Positions 24,447-34,614 of a stretch of DNA of 64,000 nt are shown in pieces. A program made the translations under genes and the position numbers. The stretch comes from Flavobacteriales bacterium. GTDB lineage: Bacteria; Bacteroidota; Bacteroidia; Flavobacteriales; Flavobacteriaceae. Within the stretch, counting starts at the first letter, position 1, and each line of letters starts with the position of its first letter. The notes under the pieces were generated by a model. The model was not told the DNA's origin, ran no database searches, and saw only the letters and a program-made list of their open reading frames with translations. The stretch covers positions 10,747 to 74,746 of the forward strand of contig WTJI01000020.1 of the NCBI GenBank assembly GCA_011524905.1, given 5' to 3'.

Positions 24447-26036
24447 TTATGCTGATTCCCGCATGGGACCAAGGTATGTAGTAAAACTATCCGGATTTTC
24501 GACCGTACCGCTTTCAGAAATCAAAATCAATTTGATTCCGTCCAGTTTGGCTTTCTCATTAAAATCCTCCAATATTTCAATAATATCATTGTCCAAATAA
24601 CGTGTCCTAGTTACATCTATTTCAAGTGTTGTTTGATCTGGTATCGCATTAAGTTCGTTCAAAATCGCACCTTTATTGATAAAGGTAACCTCTTCCGCAA
24701 GCGTCATTTTTACGTTCATAACTGTTTCTCCAGATTTTTCCATGTGAAGGAAATGGGAATTTTGATAGCTTTTGATAAGTATGATCACTATACCCACTAC
24801 CAATCCCATTCCTATTCCAACCAGTAAATCGGTAAATACAATCCCCAGTATGGTTATGAAGTAGGGAACATATTGCTTCCATCCGAGTGCAATCATTTTC
24901 TTAAATGTTGTTGGATTAGCTAGTTTATATCCCACAATAAACAATACTGCTGCCAAAACAGAGAGTGGTATTTTATTTAATAATTGAGGTATGGAAACGA
25001 CGGATACTAGTAAAAATATCCCATGAATAATTGCAGACATTTTACTTTTTCCCCCCGATTGAATATTGGCCGAACTTCTCACAATAACCTGCGTAATGGG
25101 TAACCCTCCTATCAATCCAGAAAAAATATTTCCCACGCCTTGCGCCAAAAGTTCACGATTGGTTGGAGTGATTCGCTTATAGGGATCTAGCTTGTCGGTT
25201 GCTTCAACACATAATAGTGTTTCTAAACTTGCCACCAAAGCAATGGTAAAAGCAGTAATCCAAATTTGTGGATTGCCAATCATTGCAAAGTTGGGGAAAG
25301 TAAACTGACCTAAAAAGGAATTCATATCCTCGGGCACAGGCACTTTAACCAAGCCACTGTTTGCTATAGCCCAATAAGTATTTGACACTGTTAGTTGATA
25401 ATATGCTATCCCTACAACAACGGCAACCAATGGTCCTTGTATCAATTGAAAGATCCTTGCCTTCGCAGCAAGAACATTACTCCACAGCAGTAATATCCCT
25501 AAAGAAATAACTGCAATAAGTGTAGCTCCAGGGCTAATATATTGGAACGCAGACGTAATACCGCTAAAGGTATTTGACCCATCGGATTGCATGAAAGAAA
25601 AATCACCTTCTGGGGCTTCATAACCAAAGAAAATGGGTATTTGCTTGAGAATAATAATTAAACCAATGCCAGATAGCATGCCTTTGATCACTGAGGAAGG
25701 AAAATAATATCCAATAATTCCTGCTTTAAGAATTCCAAAAAGTAATTGGATACAGCCACCCAATACCACGGCTAAAAGGAAGTTTTCAAAACCTCCAAGA
25801 GTGCCAATAGCCGTTAGAACAATAGCCGCTAATCCAGCAGCGGGTCCACTGACGCCAATCTGTGAACCACTAAGTGCGCCTACAACAATTCCGCCCACTA
25901 TACCTGCAATTAAACCAGAGAATAAAGGGGCGCCACTTGCCAATGCAATCCCTAAACACAAGGGTAAGGCAACGAAAAAAACGACTACACTTGCCGGTAA
26001 ATCAGATTTAATATTTTGTATTAATGTATTTTTCAT
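24447..26036 (-). CDS. SulP-family anion transporter with STAS domain, probable bicarbonate importer
   Basis: A 529-residue SulP/SLC26 transporter. It opens 'IKSDLPASVVVFFVALPLCL', has the conserved 'SGPAAGLAAIV' and 'GVGNIFSGLIGGLPITQVIV' stretches in about 12-14 membrane segments, and a C-terminal STAS domain (about residues 435-520, 'TTLEIDVTRTRYLDNDIIEI'). Linkage with the beta-carbonic anhydrase favours bicarbonate over sulfate as substrate, but this is inference. A small GCACA-ttgc-TGTGC hairpin lies upstream of the start. Confidence 0.92.
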   Translation of the reverse strand: MKNTLIQNIKSDLPASVVVFFVALPLCLGIALASGAPLFSGLIAGIVGGIVVGALSGSQIGVSGPAAGLAAIVLTAIGTLGGFENFLLAVVLGGCIQLLFGILKAGIIGYYFPSSVIKGMLSGIGLIIILKQIPIFFGYEAPEGDFSFMQSDGSNTFSGITSAFQYISPGATLIAVISLGILLLWSNVLAAKARIFQLIQGPLVAVVVGIAYYQLTVSNTYWAIANSGLVKVPVPEDMNSFLGQFTFPNFAMIGNPQIWITAFTIALVASLETLLCVEATDKLDPYKRITPTNRELLAQGVGNIFSGLIGGLPITQVIVRSSANIQSGGKSKMSAIIHGIFLLVSVVSIPQLLNKIPLSVLAAVLFIVGYKLANPTTFKKMIALGWKQYVPYFITILGIVFTDLLVGIGMGLVVGIVIILIKSYQNSHFLHMEKSGETVMNVKMTLAEEVTFINKGAILNELNAIPDQTTLEIDVTRTRYLDNDIIEILEDFNEKAKLDGIKLILISESGTVENPDSFTTYLGPMRESA

Positions 26037-26116
26037 TTAATATAGTTTTTGCCACGCACATTGCTGTGCAGTTAAGCATCAATAAAATAATTAGTTAATT
26101 GTTGGAGTAGTCAGTC

Positions 26117-26422
26117 TTATGACTTTAATTCGGGAGGTGGTAATATGATCTCACTACTAAGAAGACCATTCCCATGTCTGTAAAGACAAGAATGAGAAAC
26201 TTTTATTTCCGCTACCAAATTATAGCTGAAATCAGTAATAATTTTATCGGTGTCTTCTGTATCTTTTTTTGAATCTTCTGACTCTTTATCCCATTCAATA
26301 TCAGTTTCCAAAATAATTTCAAATCCATTGGATGCGTTGGAAATCTTTTCAACTGTTGAGACCAACAACATGCCCAAAAAAAGGCTCAAAAAAAGAATAG
26401 AATATTTTTGTTGTTTTAGCAC
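26117..26422 (-). CDS. Small acidic exported/membrane protein of unknown function
   Basis: A 101-residue protein starting with GTG. A hydrophobic N-terminus (about residues 8-24) is followed by a strongly acidic linker ('WDKESEDSKKDTEDTDKI') and an end 'LLSSEIILPPPELKS'. Small proteins of this composition with a P-P-E/P-E-like end are frequent in flavobacteria near envelope genes; none has a known function. It lies 80 bases upstream of the SulP gene on the same strand and may share its transcript. Confidence 0.6.
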   Translation of the reverse strand: MLKQQKYSILFLSLFLGMLLVSTVEKISNASNGFEIILETDIEWDKESEDSKKDTEDTDKIITDFSYNLVAEIKVSHSCLYRHGNGLLSSEIILPPPELKS

Positions 26423-26482
26423 TATCAGATAGACTTATTTGAAACATTTCAAATATAGGGAAACTATAACTAACATATTCCC

Positions 26483-29400
26483 TTAAAAAGACAACACCCC
26501 AATACCTGCATCGTAGCATGCTGCATTGAAATTTGGAATGGATTTATTTTGTAAAAATTCACCTTCTTTTTTAAGTAATCCCCATTGGGCATTTAGCTCT
26601 TTTAGTCTGCTTTTTGCTCCGGTAGTTACAATAGGTATTTCACTGTCGACTTGATTTAGTAGGGTCAAATAATGAGCTGTAAATCCATTTTCATAGTTTT
26701 CTACATCATCATAGGCTTGTGCCAATCGTTGAACCATTTTATTATCCCAGTCAGATAAGGCCGCTAAAAGCGTTTTACCTTGGGTGTACAATTCTTTTTC
26801 ACCCTGGATTGCTGGGGATTTCAATAACTTTTTTAATTGTGATTGTTGGGCAAACAATTGATTGGTCAATTCAGTCATTTTAGTGTAGGCCTCTGATCCA
26901 GCTTCCATAAACGCATCATAAGCAGCGTAATCTGCTTCATTTAACTTGTGTACAGGGTTAGGAATAATTTTTACTGAGCTACTAAGTTTAGTTTGACCAT
27001 AACTTATCTTTAGGGTATAATCCCCAGGAATTGCTTTTCGACCCCTGTAACTGCCCTCAAGATAAACTTTGGGGGCTCCTGGTAGCGAGGCATGACGTAG
27101 ATTCCAAACAAATCGATTAAGTCCTTGACGTGCTTTTAATCTTTGGGGAGCAGAAGGCCCTCCTTCATAATTTATGTGTGCCGTATCTGGTATGGAGCTA
27201 AAATGATTGACTAAATCCCCATTGGCATTGGATATTTCGATAGTTAAGGTATCATTTTTCACAAGCTCAGGCAGTTCAAAGTAAATGACCATACCTGTAG
27301 CCGGATTAACACCTTCAAAACTACCTTTACCTGTTGCTTTATTGTTGTTCATTGCACTGTACCAGTGAGCCCAATAAGCTGGATTCGGTTGGTATAGTTT
27401 CGCATTCTGAACGGGTTTTTCAGTGATTTGCCGCAATAATTCCACATCGTCTAATATCCAAAAAGAGCGACCTTGGGTGGCCACTACCAAATCATTGTGT
27501 GCAATTTTTAAGTCTGTTATGGGGGTAACGGGAAGATTTAATTGAAGTGAATGCCATGTTGAACCACCATTCCAAGAAGCATAAACCCCCTTGACTGTCC
27601 CTGCAAAAAGTAAGTCCTTGCGTTGGGTGTCTTCTCTTACAACTTTGGTATATGCATCCGCAGGCAATCCCTTGGAAATTAATGACCATGATTTCCCGTA
27701 GTTGGTACTTTTATACAACGAAGGGGTAAAGTCATTGAATTTATATCTGGTTGTTGCCAGATAAACCGTTGCGGAATCGTGTGGCGATACTTCGATACTG
27801 TTGACCAGGGCTTCCCCCAAGGCTTTGGGCGTAATATCAACCCAATTTTTACCGTTATCTTGTGTTCGATAAACCTTTCCATCATCACTACCCGTGTAAA
27901 AAACACCAGCCTCATGAGGAGACTCCACAATATAGCTGATGGTCCCATAATTCTCTGCTCCAACAGCTTCATTGGTGTAGGGACCGCCACCTTTTCCTTG
28001 TTTTGTATCATCATTTGCCGTTAAGTCTGGGGAAATGACTTCCCAATTTTTCCCTTCATCTCTGGTTCGGAGTACGTATTGTGCACAGTGATAAAAAGTA
28101 TTTTCTTCATGTTGTGACCGAATGATGGGTGCATTCCAATTGTATAAATATTTCATATCCCTAGCTGCCAAGCCCAAATACAGATTGGGTTCAATCATGA
28201 TCTCAGTACTCTCATCCGTATGCGCATCTCGAATTTCAATAGTCCCTAAATAGCTTCCTCCCATTACTTTGTCTGGCTGATCTGGATCAAACGCTAAAAA
28301 AGCACTTTCGCCACCAGCTGACGGGGACCAGTCTCTTACACCAATTCCACTACTGCCAATTCCCACACTCGCAATCTTTACAGAAGAATTGTCTTGTTGT
28401 CCTCCATAAATATTGTATGGATAGAGATTGTCAGTGTTAATACGGTAAAACTGTGCAGTAGGTAAATGATCAAGACGAGACCAATGTTTTCCTTTGTCAA
28501 AAGTAACTTCACATCCTCCATCACTGGTCAATATCATATTATCTGAATTGTTGGGGTTAATCCATAAATCATGGTAATCCCCATGAGCGCTGCGGATGCG
28601 CCTCCAATTTTTCCCGCCATCAATAGACTTGTACGTAGAAGCACTCAGAACATAAACCACATTTTCGTCTTGTGGATCCAATGCCAATTCAATGTAATAC
28701 CACGCCCTTTGTATGAGGCGATGATCTCCACTTACTCGAGTCCAGCTTTTACCCGCATTTTTGGACACAAACAAGCCTCCTTTTTCCTTTTGCGAATCAC
28801 TTTCAATCAGAGCATAGACCCACTCAGAATTGGCTGGAGAAACAGCAATAGCCATTTTTCCTTTTTCTTCGGGGAGTCCTTTGTTCATTGTTTTCCATGT
28901 ATTACCGCCGTCAGTTGACTTGTACAAACCGCTGCCTTTACCTCCAGAAACAACCTGCCAAGGCTTGCGAATATGTTCCCACATGGCGGCATATAATATC
29001 TCTGGGTTATTGGTATCGATTGACAATTCACTAGCCCCAGTAAGCTGATTTACATAAAGTGTTTTTTTCCAAGTTTTTCCACCATCAGATGATTTGTAAA
29101 TGCCTCTATCTGTGCTTTTGCCGTGTAAGGCGCCTTGAGCAGCGACCCAAACGATATCAGGGTTATTTGGATGTATTACGATTCGAGAAATATGTTGGGT
29201 TTTTTCTAAGCCTATTTGCTTCCAAGTTTTTCCTGCATCCGTTGATTTATAAACACCGTCACCATGAGAAGTCATTACTCCCCTTGGCGCATGCTCGCCC
29301 ATACCTACATAGACTATGTTGGGGTCGCTCTGAGAAACAGCTACAGCCCCCACAGAGCCCAGTTTAAAAAATCCATCTGAAACGTTGTCCCAGTGTTGCC

Positions 29401-29617
29401 CAGCATCAGTAGTTTTCCATAGACCGCCACCTGTTGTTCCCATGTAATAGGTCAAAGGGTCGCCAACTACACCCGTGCCAGCATTTGCTCTCCCACCCCG
29501 AAAGGGTCCAATATTTCTATACTTTAGGGGGGCTAAATGGGTAGATATTGATTGTGAAAAACTCCCTGTTATACCTAACAATAATAGGCTTATTGTCAAA
29601 AAATAAGTGCGCTTCAT
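26483..29617 (-). CDS. Large secreted BNR/sortilin-like beta-propeller protein
   Basis: A protein of about 1,044 residues with signal peptide ([15 protein letters not shown]...). It contains many Asp-box/BNR-like repeats of the form 'SxDGGxTW' ('[13 protein letters not shown]', '[12 protein letters not shown]', '[12 protein letters not shown]'), forming one or two seven-bladed propellers of the sortilin/xyloglucanase type across about residues 30-730. A C-terminal region (about 780-1,040) has a beta-sandwich part and helices. Genes of this family are often named 'glycosyl hydrolase', but the acids of GH74 cannot be confirmed here, so enzyme activity is uncertain. Several in-frame ATGs exist (29644, 29626, 29617); the last gives the best signal peptide. 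Confidence 0.85.
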   Translation of the reverse strand: MKRTYFLTISLLLLGITGSFSQSISTHLAPLKYRNIGPFRGGRANAGTGVVGDPLTYYMGTTGGGLWKTTDAGQHWDNVSDGFFKLGSVGAVAVSQSDPNIVYVGMGEHAPRGVMTSHGDGVYKSTDAGKTWKQIGLEKTQHISRIVIHPNNPDIVWVAAQGALHGKSTDRGIYKSSDGGKTWKKTLYVNQLTGASELSIDTNNPEILYAAMWEHIRKPWQVVSGGKGSGLYKSTDGGNTWKTMNKGLPEEKGKMAIAVSPANSEWVYALIESDSQKEKGGLFVSKNAGKSWTRVSGDHRLIQRAWYYIELALDPQDENVVYVLSASTYKSIDGGKNWRRIRSAHGDYHDLWINPNNSDNMILTSDGGCEVTFDKGKHWSRLDHLPTAQFYRINTDNLYPYNIYGGQQDNSSVKIASVGIGSSGIGVRDWSPSAGGESAFLAFDPDQPDKVMGGSYLGTIEIRDAHTDESTEIMIEPNLYLGLAARDMKYLYNWNAPIIRSQHEENTFYHCAQYVLRTRDEGKNWEVISPDLTANDDTKQGKGGGPYTNEAVGAENYGTISYIVESPHEAGVFYTGSDDGKVYRTQDNGKNWVDITPKALGEALVNSIEVSPHDSATVYLATTRYKFNDFTPSLYKSTNYGKSWSLISKGLPADAYTKVVREDTQRKDLLFAGTVKGVYASWNGGSTWHSLQLNLPVTPITDLKIAHNDLVVATQGRSFWILDDVELLRQITEKPVQNAKLYQPNPAYWAHWYSAMNNNKATGKGSFEGVNPATGMVIYFELPELVKNDTLTIEISNANGDLVNHFSSIPDTAHINYEGGPSAPQRLKARQGLNRFVWNLRHASLPGAPKVYLEGSYRGRKAIPGDYTLKISYGQTKLSSSVKIIPNPVHKLNEADYAAYDAFMEAGSEAYTKMTELTNQLFAQQSQLKKLLKSPAIQGEKELYTQGKTLLAALSDWDNKMVQRLAQAYDDVENYENGFTAHYLTLLNQVDSEIPIVTTGAKSRLKELNAQWGLLKKEGEFLQNKSIPNFNAACYDAGIGVLSF

Positions 29618-29752
29618 TTGGTTCATTGCGTTTGCTTTTGTCATTTAAAAATTGGCTCCTTTTCTATCTGACATCATGTTTTTTAATTCAGTCCGATAAA
29701 CAAACCAATATTAATCTGCTGCTTTTTTTATTATTTATAGATGGTATATATG

Positions 29753-32305
29753 CTAATTTACTTGTTTTATGGCGTTTTCAATAAGTGTTTTTAAATGTGT
29801 TTTATGAGCAACAGAAGCTAAATTCCCTTTGGGATGTTTTAGTTTCTTGCGCAATTCTTTCAAATTGTAGATGGCCATGGATTGGGCAGCAACTTTAAAT
29901 TTACCCGCATTTTTACTATTCAACATGGCTATCAGTCGTTTGACATAAGTGGCTTGTAGATTTTGTCTGAAAGTATTGACATCACCTTTGATATCCGCAT
30001 CAAAAATAGCTTGGTTAAGGTCATTCATAAATGCATCTAGTGAATATTTATTGCCATACAACTCAGAATCAGAAATACGTTGGAGCGTATTGGGGTGCAT
30101 CAAGTGAGCCAATACCCTTGTTTGGTATCCCAAAACCCGATCTTGAATCTTAGGATCTTCGGGACCACTGAAGAAATTAAATCCACGGCGCTGTCTTGCC
30201 AAGAAGTTATATAACGAAGCAGGAGCTTGGAAAGCTTTCGGCGAAAATACGTAGGTACTCAAAGCATTAAAAGCGCGCTTTTGGTCGTCCAATGCAACAG
30301 GTGTATAGGGCTGGGTACCCCCTTTTTGGCCTTGAACAGCCCGATCTACGTAAACTCCGCCTATAAAACGAGACAAAACATCCCCAGCTCGTGCCGCTTG
30401 TGCATTGAGTACATAATAGGCACGACGTAAATCCTCATACGTTTGCCCTTTTGCGTAAAAATTGTCTTTGATTTGTCCCATCAAATTATTAACCAATTTA
30501 AACCGATCCACCGAATATCGTATCGGGTCACCAGACAGATCACCTGTCATCACACGTGGGTCAATAGCTTTTCCAGGTGAGCGCATGTCATCAGCATCAT
30601 TTCCAAAAATCAACTCGGGCTCTGTGGAGCGTTCCAACAGTCTATCTCTCTCTTCAGCTGAATTGAATGGTGTGTAACCAAACTGAATGGCCCAGATGTC
30701 GTAAGGACCAACAGCCATGTCATAATACTGTCCTTGTTCATTTCTGTTTTGGGTCAGGTTTATTCCTGCATAATCCATTACAGAACCTGTTAATGCTTTA
30801 CCTGCAATAAAATCTGCATCTGCTAGCTGAGCGGGACTGTATATCTGACTTGCTTTCATGTTGTGGTTCAAGCCTAGTGTATGACCCACTTCATGCATGA
30901 TTAACGATTTCATGGCTTCTTTTTTTAGGGTTTGCATTTCCCAATCACTAGCATTATTAACCTGCAGAAAAGTAGTCCCTAATTGTTGACTTTCCTGTAT
31001 TTCAAACCCTTGAGAACAAAGCAAATTTTGTCCCTCCATACGACGCTGATCAAAATAAGGGGTTGTTTCTTCTAAAGACATATTTTCAGCAGCACTGTTG
31101 TATAAACGATCATAGAAAACACGATTGGTAAAGTGAACGAATTCAAGCATAATATCAGCGCCAATAATTTCGCCTGTTTGGGGGTTTTTTAGGCTTGGTC
31201 CATAACCTCCAAAAGGCGGGTTGGGTGAAGAAGTCCACCGCAACACATTATATCGAATATCGCCAGCATCCCATTCCGCGTTATCAGGTTGGATTTTGAC
31301 CTCTAATGCGTTTGAAAAACCAGCTTTTTCAAAGGCTTCATTCCATGCTAAGACCCCCTCTTTGATTGTTTCACGCCATTCGAGAGGGGTCGAATTTTCA
31401 ATCCACCAAGTGATGGGTTTTACGGGATCTGAAACCGCTGCTGATCGATCTTTTTTAACCAATCGCCACCGATTGATAAAGTCTCTGTAATTGGTTGTAC
31501 CAGTTGCAGTTTGGTCGTCTTTAAATGTTAAAAAATAACCGACTCGTGGATCATCCATCCTTGGCTCATAACCTGGTTCTGGTAGGCTGATAAAGCTATG
31601 GAACACTTTTATGATGACGTTTCTACCATCGGCAATAGCCTCTGACCCCAAATTGAGTGCTGTAGGATTTTTATAGACGTAAACCGTTTTAACGTCGGTG
31701 TTTTTCGGATAATTTTTGATCGTTTCAATTTTGGTTAGTTTTTTGTCAAAACTTCCAAGTTTGAAAGCTGTTGGCGGGGATTTAGGACGTTTGGGCTGCT
31801 TTATTCGAGTTAAAGTTTCTGAGAGAAAAAGATCTGTTGCCTCGATTAGATAAATGTCTTTCTCTTTATCATGCGCTAAAATTTTCTTGGACGCTAACAA
31901 TGCGTCAGAGGTATTGGCGCTTGCAGATTTTGCCAATTTGCTTTCTGGATCAAAATAAAAATTTGTGTTGGGCGCAACTAACTCGATATGGTCATAATGC
32001 TTTTGGAACTTAAGAATTTTTGAGCCCCGATAAGACCCTCTAAAAGAACCTGCTTCTGTTACTCCGTCTGCGATTTGAGAGAAATGAATAAATTCTTTCT
32101 CTAACTGTTCACCTCGAATCGCCATTTTAATTTTCCCCGATAAACTATCCTGGTAGAGCGTATAAAACCCTTCCATCCTATGGCTTTTTTCAGTGAGTTC
32201 TTCTAGAGTTTTTTCTTTGGATTTTTCGTCTTTTTTCTTGTTAGAACTTTGCGCATAAATACTTAAAGAAAGGATCAAAAAAAGTGCACTAATACAATTT
32301 TTCAT
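29753..32305 (-). CDS. Secreted zinc metalloprotease (DUF5117/DUF4953 family)
   Basis: An 850-residue exported protein (signal peptide ending 'SLSIYAQ'). The zinc site is 'HEVGHTLGLNHN' (His 471, Glu 472, His 475, His 481), as in metzincin-like peptidases. N-terminal DUF5118/5117-type regions ('MEGFYTLYQDSLSGKIKMAI', 'FHSFISLPEPGYEPRMDDPR') and the C-terminal DUF4953 region ('SVMDYAGINLTQNRNEQGQY') match the common Bacteroidota architecture. The substrate is unknown; likely environmental or envelope protein. Its promoter region contains a perfect palindrome overlapping a -7 element. Confidence 0.9.
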   Translation of the reverse strand: MKNCISALFLILSLSIYAQSSNKKKDEKSKEKTLEELTEKSHRMEGFYTLYQDSLSGKIKMAIRGEQLEKEFIHFSQIADGVTEAGSFRGSYRGSKILKFQKHYDHIELVAPNTNFYFDPESKLAKSASANTSDALLASKKILAHDKEKDIYLIEATDLFLSETLTRIKQPKRPKSPPTAFKLGSFDKKLTKIETIKNYPKNTDVKTVYVYKNPTALNLGSEAIADGRNVIIKVFHSFISLPEPGYEPRMDDPRVGYFLTFKDDQTATGTTNYRDFINRWRLVKKDRSAAVSDPVKPITWWIENSTPLEWRETIKEGVLAWNEAFEKAGFSNALEVKIQPDNAEWDAGDIRYNVLRWTSSPNPPFGGYGPSLKNPQTGEIIGADIMLEFVHFTNRVFYDRLYNSAAENMSLEETTPYFDQRRMEGQNLLCSQGFEIQESQQLGTTFLQVNNASDWEMQTLKKEAMKSLIMHEVGHTLGLNHNMKASQIYSPAQLADADFIAGKALTGSVMDYAGINLTQNRNEQGQYYDMAVGPYDIWAIQFGYTPFNSAEERDRLLERSTEPELIFGNDADDMRSPGKAIDPRVMTGDLSGDPIRYSVDRFKLVNNLMGQIKDNFYAKGQTYEDLRRAYYVLNAQAARAGDVLSRFIGGVYVDRAVQGQKGGTQPYTPVALDDQKRAFNALSTYVFSPKAFQAPASLYNFLARQRRGFNFFSGPEDPKIQDRVLGYQTRVLAHLMHPNTLQRISDSELYGNKYSLDAFMNDLNQAIFDADIKGDVNTFRQNLQATYVKRLIAMLNSKNAGKFKVAAQSMAIYNLKELRKKLKHPKGNLASVAHKTHLKTLIENAIKQVN

Positions 32306-32336
32306 TTGCTGAATTTTTCTCTTTTTCCCTCAAACT

Positions 32337-32355
32337 GTAACTTTAACAAAGTTAC
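32337..32355 (-). promoter_or_regulatory. Palindrome overlapping the -7 element of the metalloprotease promoter
   Basis: GTAACTTT-aac-AAAGTTAC is a perfect 8-bp inverted repeat with a 3-base spacer. Read on the minus strand it contains TAACTTTG, an exact TAnnTTTG -7 element, about 40 bases before the ATG. A regulator binding here would block or control the promoter; the hairpin could also lie at the very start of the mRNA. Confidence 0.45.
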
Positions 32356-32436
32356 TATTGGAAATAAGAAGGTTAAGGGCTAAATGTAGTGGTATTCCGA
32401 TGAAAAAACAAAGCGTCGCTTGTGCGTTGCTATATA

Positions 32437-33051
32437 TTAATTTTTAATCCTTCTAATTAGGGCAGTTACATCGATTGTTGACCCCTCCAAAAGCGCATCA
32501 TCTACTACCAAAATAAGGTGCTGTTTGATGCCTTTGCGATAAAATATCTCTTGTCCGATGGACAAGAGAACATTACTTTCCGAATGGGGTGAGAGATTGG
32601 GGTTCATAACACCAGGAATCAATAAAGGAATGGACGTATCGCTTGTATTGGACAATACAAATTGTTTCTGTTGAGCTAACTGTGCTTCTGGTTTTTTCGG
32701 ATTTGTATTGAAATAATTCAATACTATCTCAGCTTGTATCCTATTGGGGTTTTTTACTTTCAAGCCCCGTTCTTTTGAGAGTGATAGTTTAGTTTTCCCT
32801 TTCGCAGCCAAGCCAAATCCACCATCGGCTTGCTCGGATTTTTTATTGATTAATTGTACTTCCAAAGGTGTCTGAGATTTCACTTTCAACACGATGGTGT
32901 ATTGGTTGGGCTCAGGTATATGCTTATTTATATCTATAAATTCAAAATCATAATTTTGTAGGGGAGGAATAATTATGGTTGATTTTTGGGCCCACAAAGC
33001 CATCACCGTGAAGTGAAAAAAAATAAAAAATAGTGTCTTCAGGTTTTTCAT
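32437..33051 (-). CDS. Secreted protein of unknown function
   Basis: A 204-residue exported protein (signal peptide ending 'VMALWAQ') with a predicted beta-sandwich ('NQYTIVLKVKSQTPLEVQLI', 'NRIQAEIVLNYFN') and a hydrophobic strand 'KQHLILVVDDALLEG'. No family recognised. It follows the GNAT gene by one base, so the two are very likely co-transcribed. Confidence 0.75.
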   Translation of the reverse strand: MKNLKTLFFIFFHFTVMALWAQKSTIIIPPLQNYDFEFIDINKHIPEPNQYTIVLKVKSQTPLEVQLINKKSEQADGGFGLAAKGKTKLSLSKERGLKVKNPNRIQAEIVLNYFNTNPKKPEAQLAQQKQFVLSNTSDTSIPLLIPGVMNPNLSPHSESNVLLSIGQEIFYRKGIKQHLILVVDDALLEGSTIDVTALIRRIKN

Positions 33052-33052
33052 T

Positions 33053-33607
33053 TTATAAATTCCAGTTCCATAAAACTAAATTCCAGTTGGCATCCCCATA
33101 GTTTAATGCACCAACAATTTCAAAACCCGATTTTAGGTGTGCTTTAAGAGATCGAGGATTGTTTTGATCAATATCGGTTATGCAACAATCAAAGCGGTCG
33201 TCCAAAGTATGACGAAAGTGTTTATACAGTCTTTGGGCGATACCTTGCCCTCGATAAGGTTTGGCTACACATAGTTGACCTACAATGACATAGGGGCGTT
33301 CTGACAACTGCTGACCATTGTATGTTACTTTATCACAATGTTGAATTAAATCGTCTAGCAATTCATGTTTTCCTCTGATTTCTTTTGTAGCAACCAAGGC
33401 ATAACCAACTACCTGATTCTCGTTTTTGGCAAGAATCGCTGGATAGTAACTATTCATCAAATTGAGAAATTCTTCAGTGTAGGAAGCGGTTAAAAAACCC
33501 TCACTTAGCTGTTCGTTTTCACTCAAATTGGTCTTCAAATATTTTGTCTGTAAGTCTTTTATTTGAAGAATTTCTTCTGCCGTTGACTGCAAACAAATAG
33601 AAACCAA
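33053..33607 (-). CDS. GNAT-family N-acetyltransferase
   Basis: A 184-residue GNAT enzyme. Motif A is visible as 'VIVGQLCVAKPYRGQGIAQR' (the acetyl-CoA pyrophosphate loop R-G-x-G-x-A), followed by 'RSLKAHLKSGFEIVGALNYG', which is motif B. The track start is a TTG and no ATG or GTG is available close by; homologous enzymes begin near here, so the TTG start is accepted with caution. Substrate unknown. It sits between two secreted-protein genes in a tight three-gene run. Confidence 0.85.
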   Translation of the reverse strand: MVSICLQSTAEEILQIKDLQTKYLKTNLSENEQLSEGFLTASYTEEFLNLMNSYYPAILAKNENQVVGYALVATKEIRGKHELLDDLIQHCDKVTYNGQQLSERPYVIVGQLCVAKPYRGQGIAQRLYKHFRHTLDDRFDCCITDIDQNNPRSLKAHLKSGFEIVGALNYGDANWNLVLWNWNL

Positions 33608-33617
33608 AATTTAGCTA

Positions 33618-34088
33618 TTAATTACAATAGGATGTCAATGTATTTGACAATAAATTATATTGAATCTCTGCGGGATCTCCGTCTATTTCACCATTGATAG
33701 TCAACGCAATACTTTCAGTTAAAACATCATTTGAAACAGTCATTACTCTGACATAACTCGCTGTATTTTCACCGTCAGTAAGGCTTATTGAATAAATGAA
33801 TTCTTCGGGAATGTTACGCGCGATTTGAATAGAATAAGTATTGCCATCCTCCTCAAAAGAAATATTATCTGAAAAGTAGTTACACTCCAATAAGCCAATA
33901 TTCCATAAGAAGCGGCTCGTATCATTTTCAAAACCTATGCGGCCTACGTCTTCGTTTTCCCAAGCTGTGTTGTTGTATTTTTCGAGGAAGGTTGTGGGCT
34001 CTGGCTCTGGAATTACTTCAGGGGCCTCCTCTTCCGTTGAGCATGAGAATAACAATATTGAAAAAAATAAAAAGAATGATTTTTTCAT
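33618..34088 (-). CDS. Lipoprotein of unknown function
   Basis: A 156-residue protein whose N-terminus (MKKSFFLFFSILLFSCSTEE) is a lipoprotein signal with the lipid Cys at about residue 16. An acidic Pro/Glu spacer ('EEEAPEVIPEPEPTT') typical of surface-exposed flavobacterial lipoproteins follows, then a lipocalin-like beta-rich domain ('NTAWENEDVGRIGFENDTSR'). I placed the start at ATG 34088; the track's longer start adds residues in front of the signal. First gene of the run lipoprotein, GNAT, secreted protein. Confidence 0.8.
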   Translation of the reverse strand: MKKSFFLFFSILLFSCSTEEEAPEVIPEPEPTTFLEKYNNTAWENEDVGRIGFENDTSRFLWNIGLLECNYFSDNISFEEDGNTYSIQIARNIPEEFIYSISLTDGENTASYVRVMTVSNDVLTESIALTINGEIDGDPAEIQYNLLSNTLTSYCN

Positions 34089-34614
34089 GGCTTTAAATAT
34101 AGACTGCAATTTAATAAAATGATTGTTTGAAAGCACAGGGGGGCTAATTTGATACATGAATAGTTTTCAACAAACGCAAGCGTTATTTCCTGATTGCGTT
34201 GAATCATTTTCAAATGATCGGTGTCACACAATTCAAATGGAATACTTTGAATGAAATTAGGTGACATCATTGCAAAATACAATTGAACTGCCAAAGTATG
34301 TCTTTTCCTAAAGAGTTACCAAATCAACATCGAAATGGTATCGCTGAATAGATTAGACTGCGGGAGGTCTGCTCGAATAACGTTTCTGTAATTCAAAATA
34401 AATGCACAAAACCCAAAAAATTCAGAAAAAGGGTTTTGTGCATTAGAAAATAGAACTATTAAGTATGATAAAATGTGCGGGGGTAATTAAAAATTACATT
34501 TCAATTGGTTTATGGTTGCACATTAAAAGTAATAAAAAAAATAAAGCCTACAAAAAAAACCTGAAAACATTTCAGATTATGTAACTTATAGCTAGGTTTA
34601 CAAAAAGAAATAGC
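34089..34614. other. 526-base intergenic region with a strong palindrome, no supported gene
   Basis: Between the divergent lipoprotein gene and the HxlR regulator. No convincing frame (the 69-codon minus frame at 34085-34294 lacks any signal). It holds a 13-bp perfect inverted repeat at 34402-34443 and a small hairpin CTGAAA-aca-TTTCAG near 34561. The right end must contain the promoter of the regulator gene; TAGGTTTA about 25 bases before its ATG is a candidate -7 box. Confidence 0.6.
34402..34443. repeat. 13-bp perfect inverted repeat
   Basis: ATGCACAAAACCC and GGGTTTTGTGCAT, separated by 16 A-rich bases. It has no long T-run directly after either arm, so it is not a standard terminator. 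It lies about 170 bases upstream of the HxlR-type regulator gene. Confidence 0.7.

Noticed and set aside
29626-29672. Purine-rich AAAGGAG upstream of the sortilin-like gene as a Shine-Dalgarno site
   Set aside because: Bacteroidota rarely use such sites, and the best signal peptide begins at a later ATG; not enough to fix the start.
34340-34380. GC-richer patch resembling part of a tRNA ('GCGGGAGGTCTGCTCGAAT')
   Set aside because: No acceptor stem, anticodon arm or CCA end can be folded around it.
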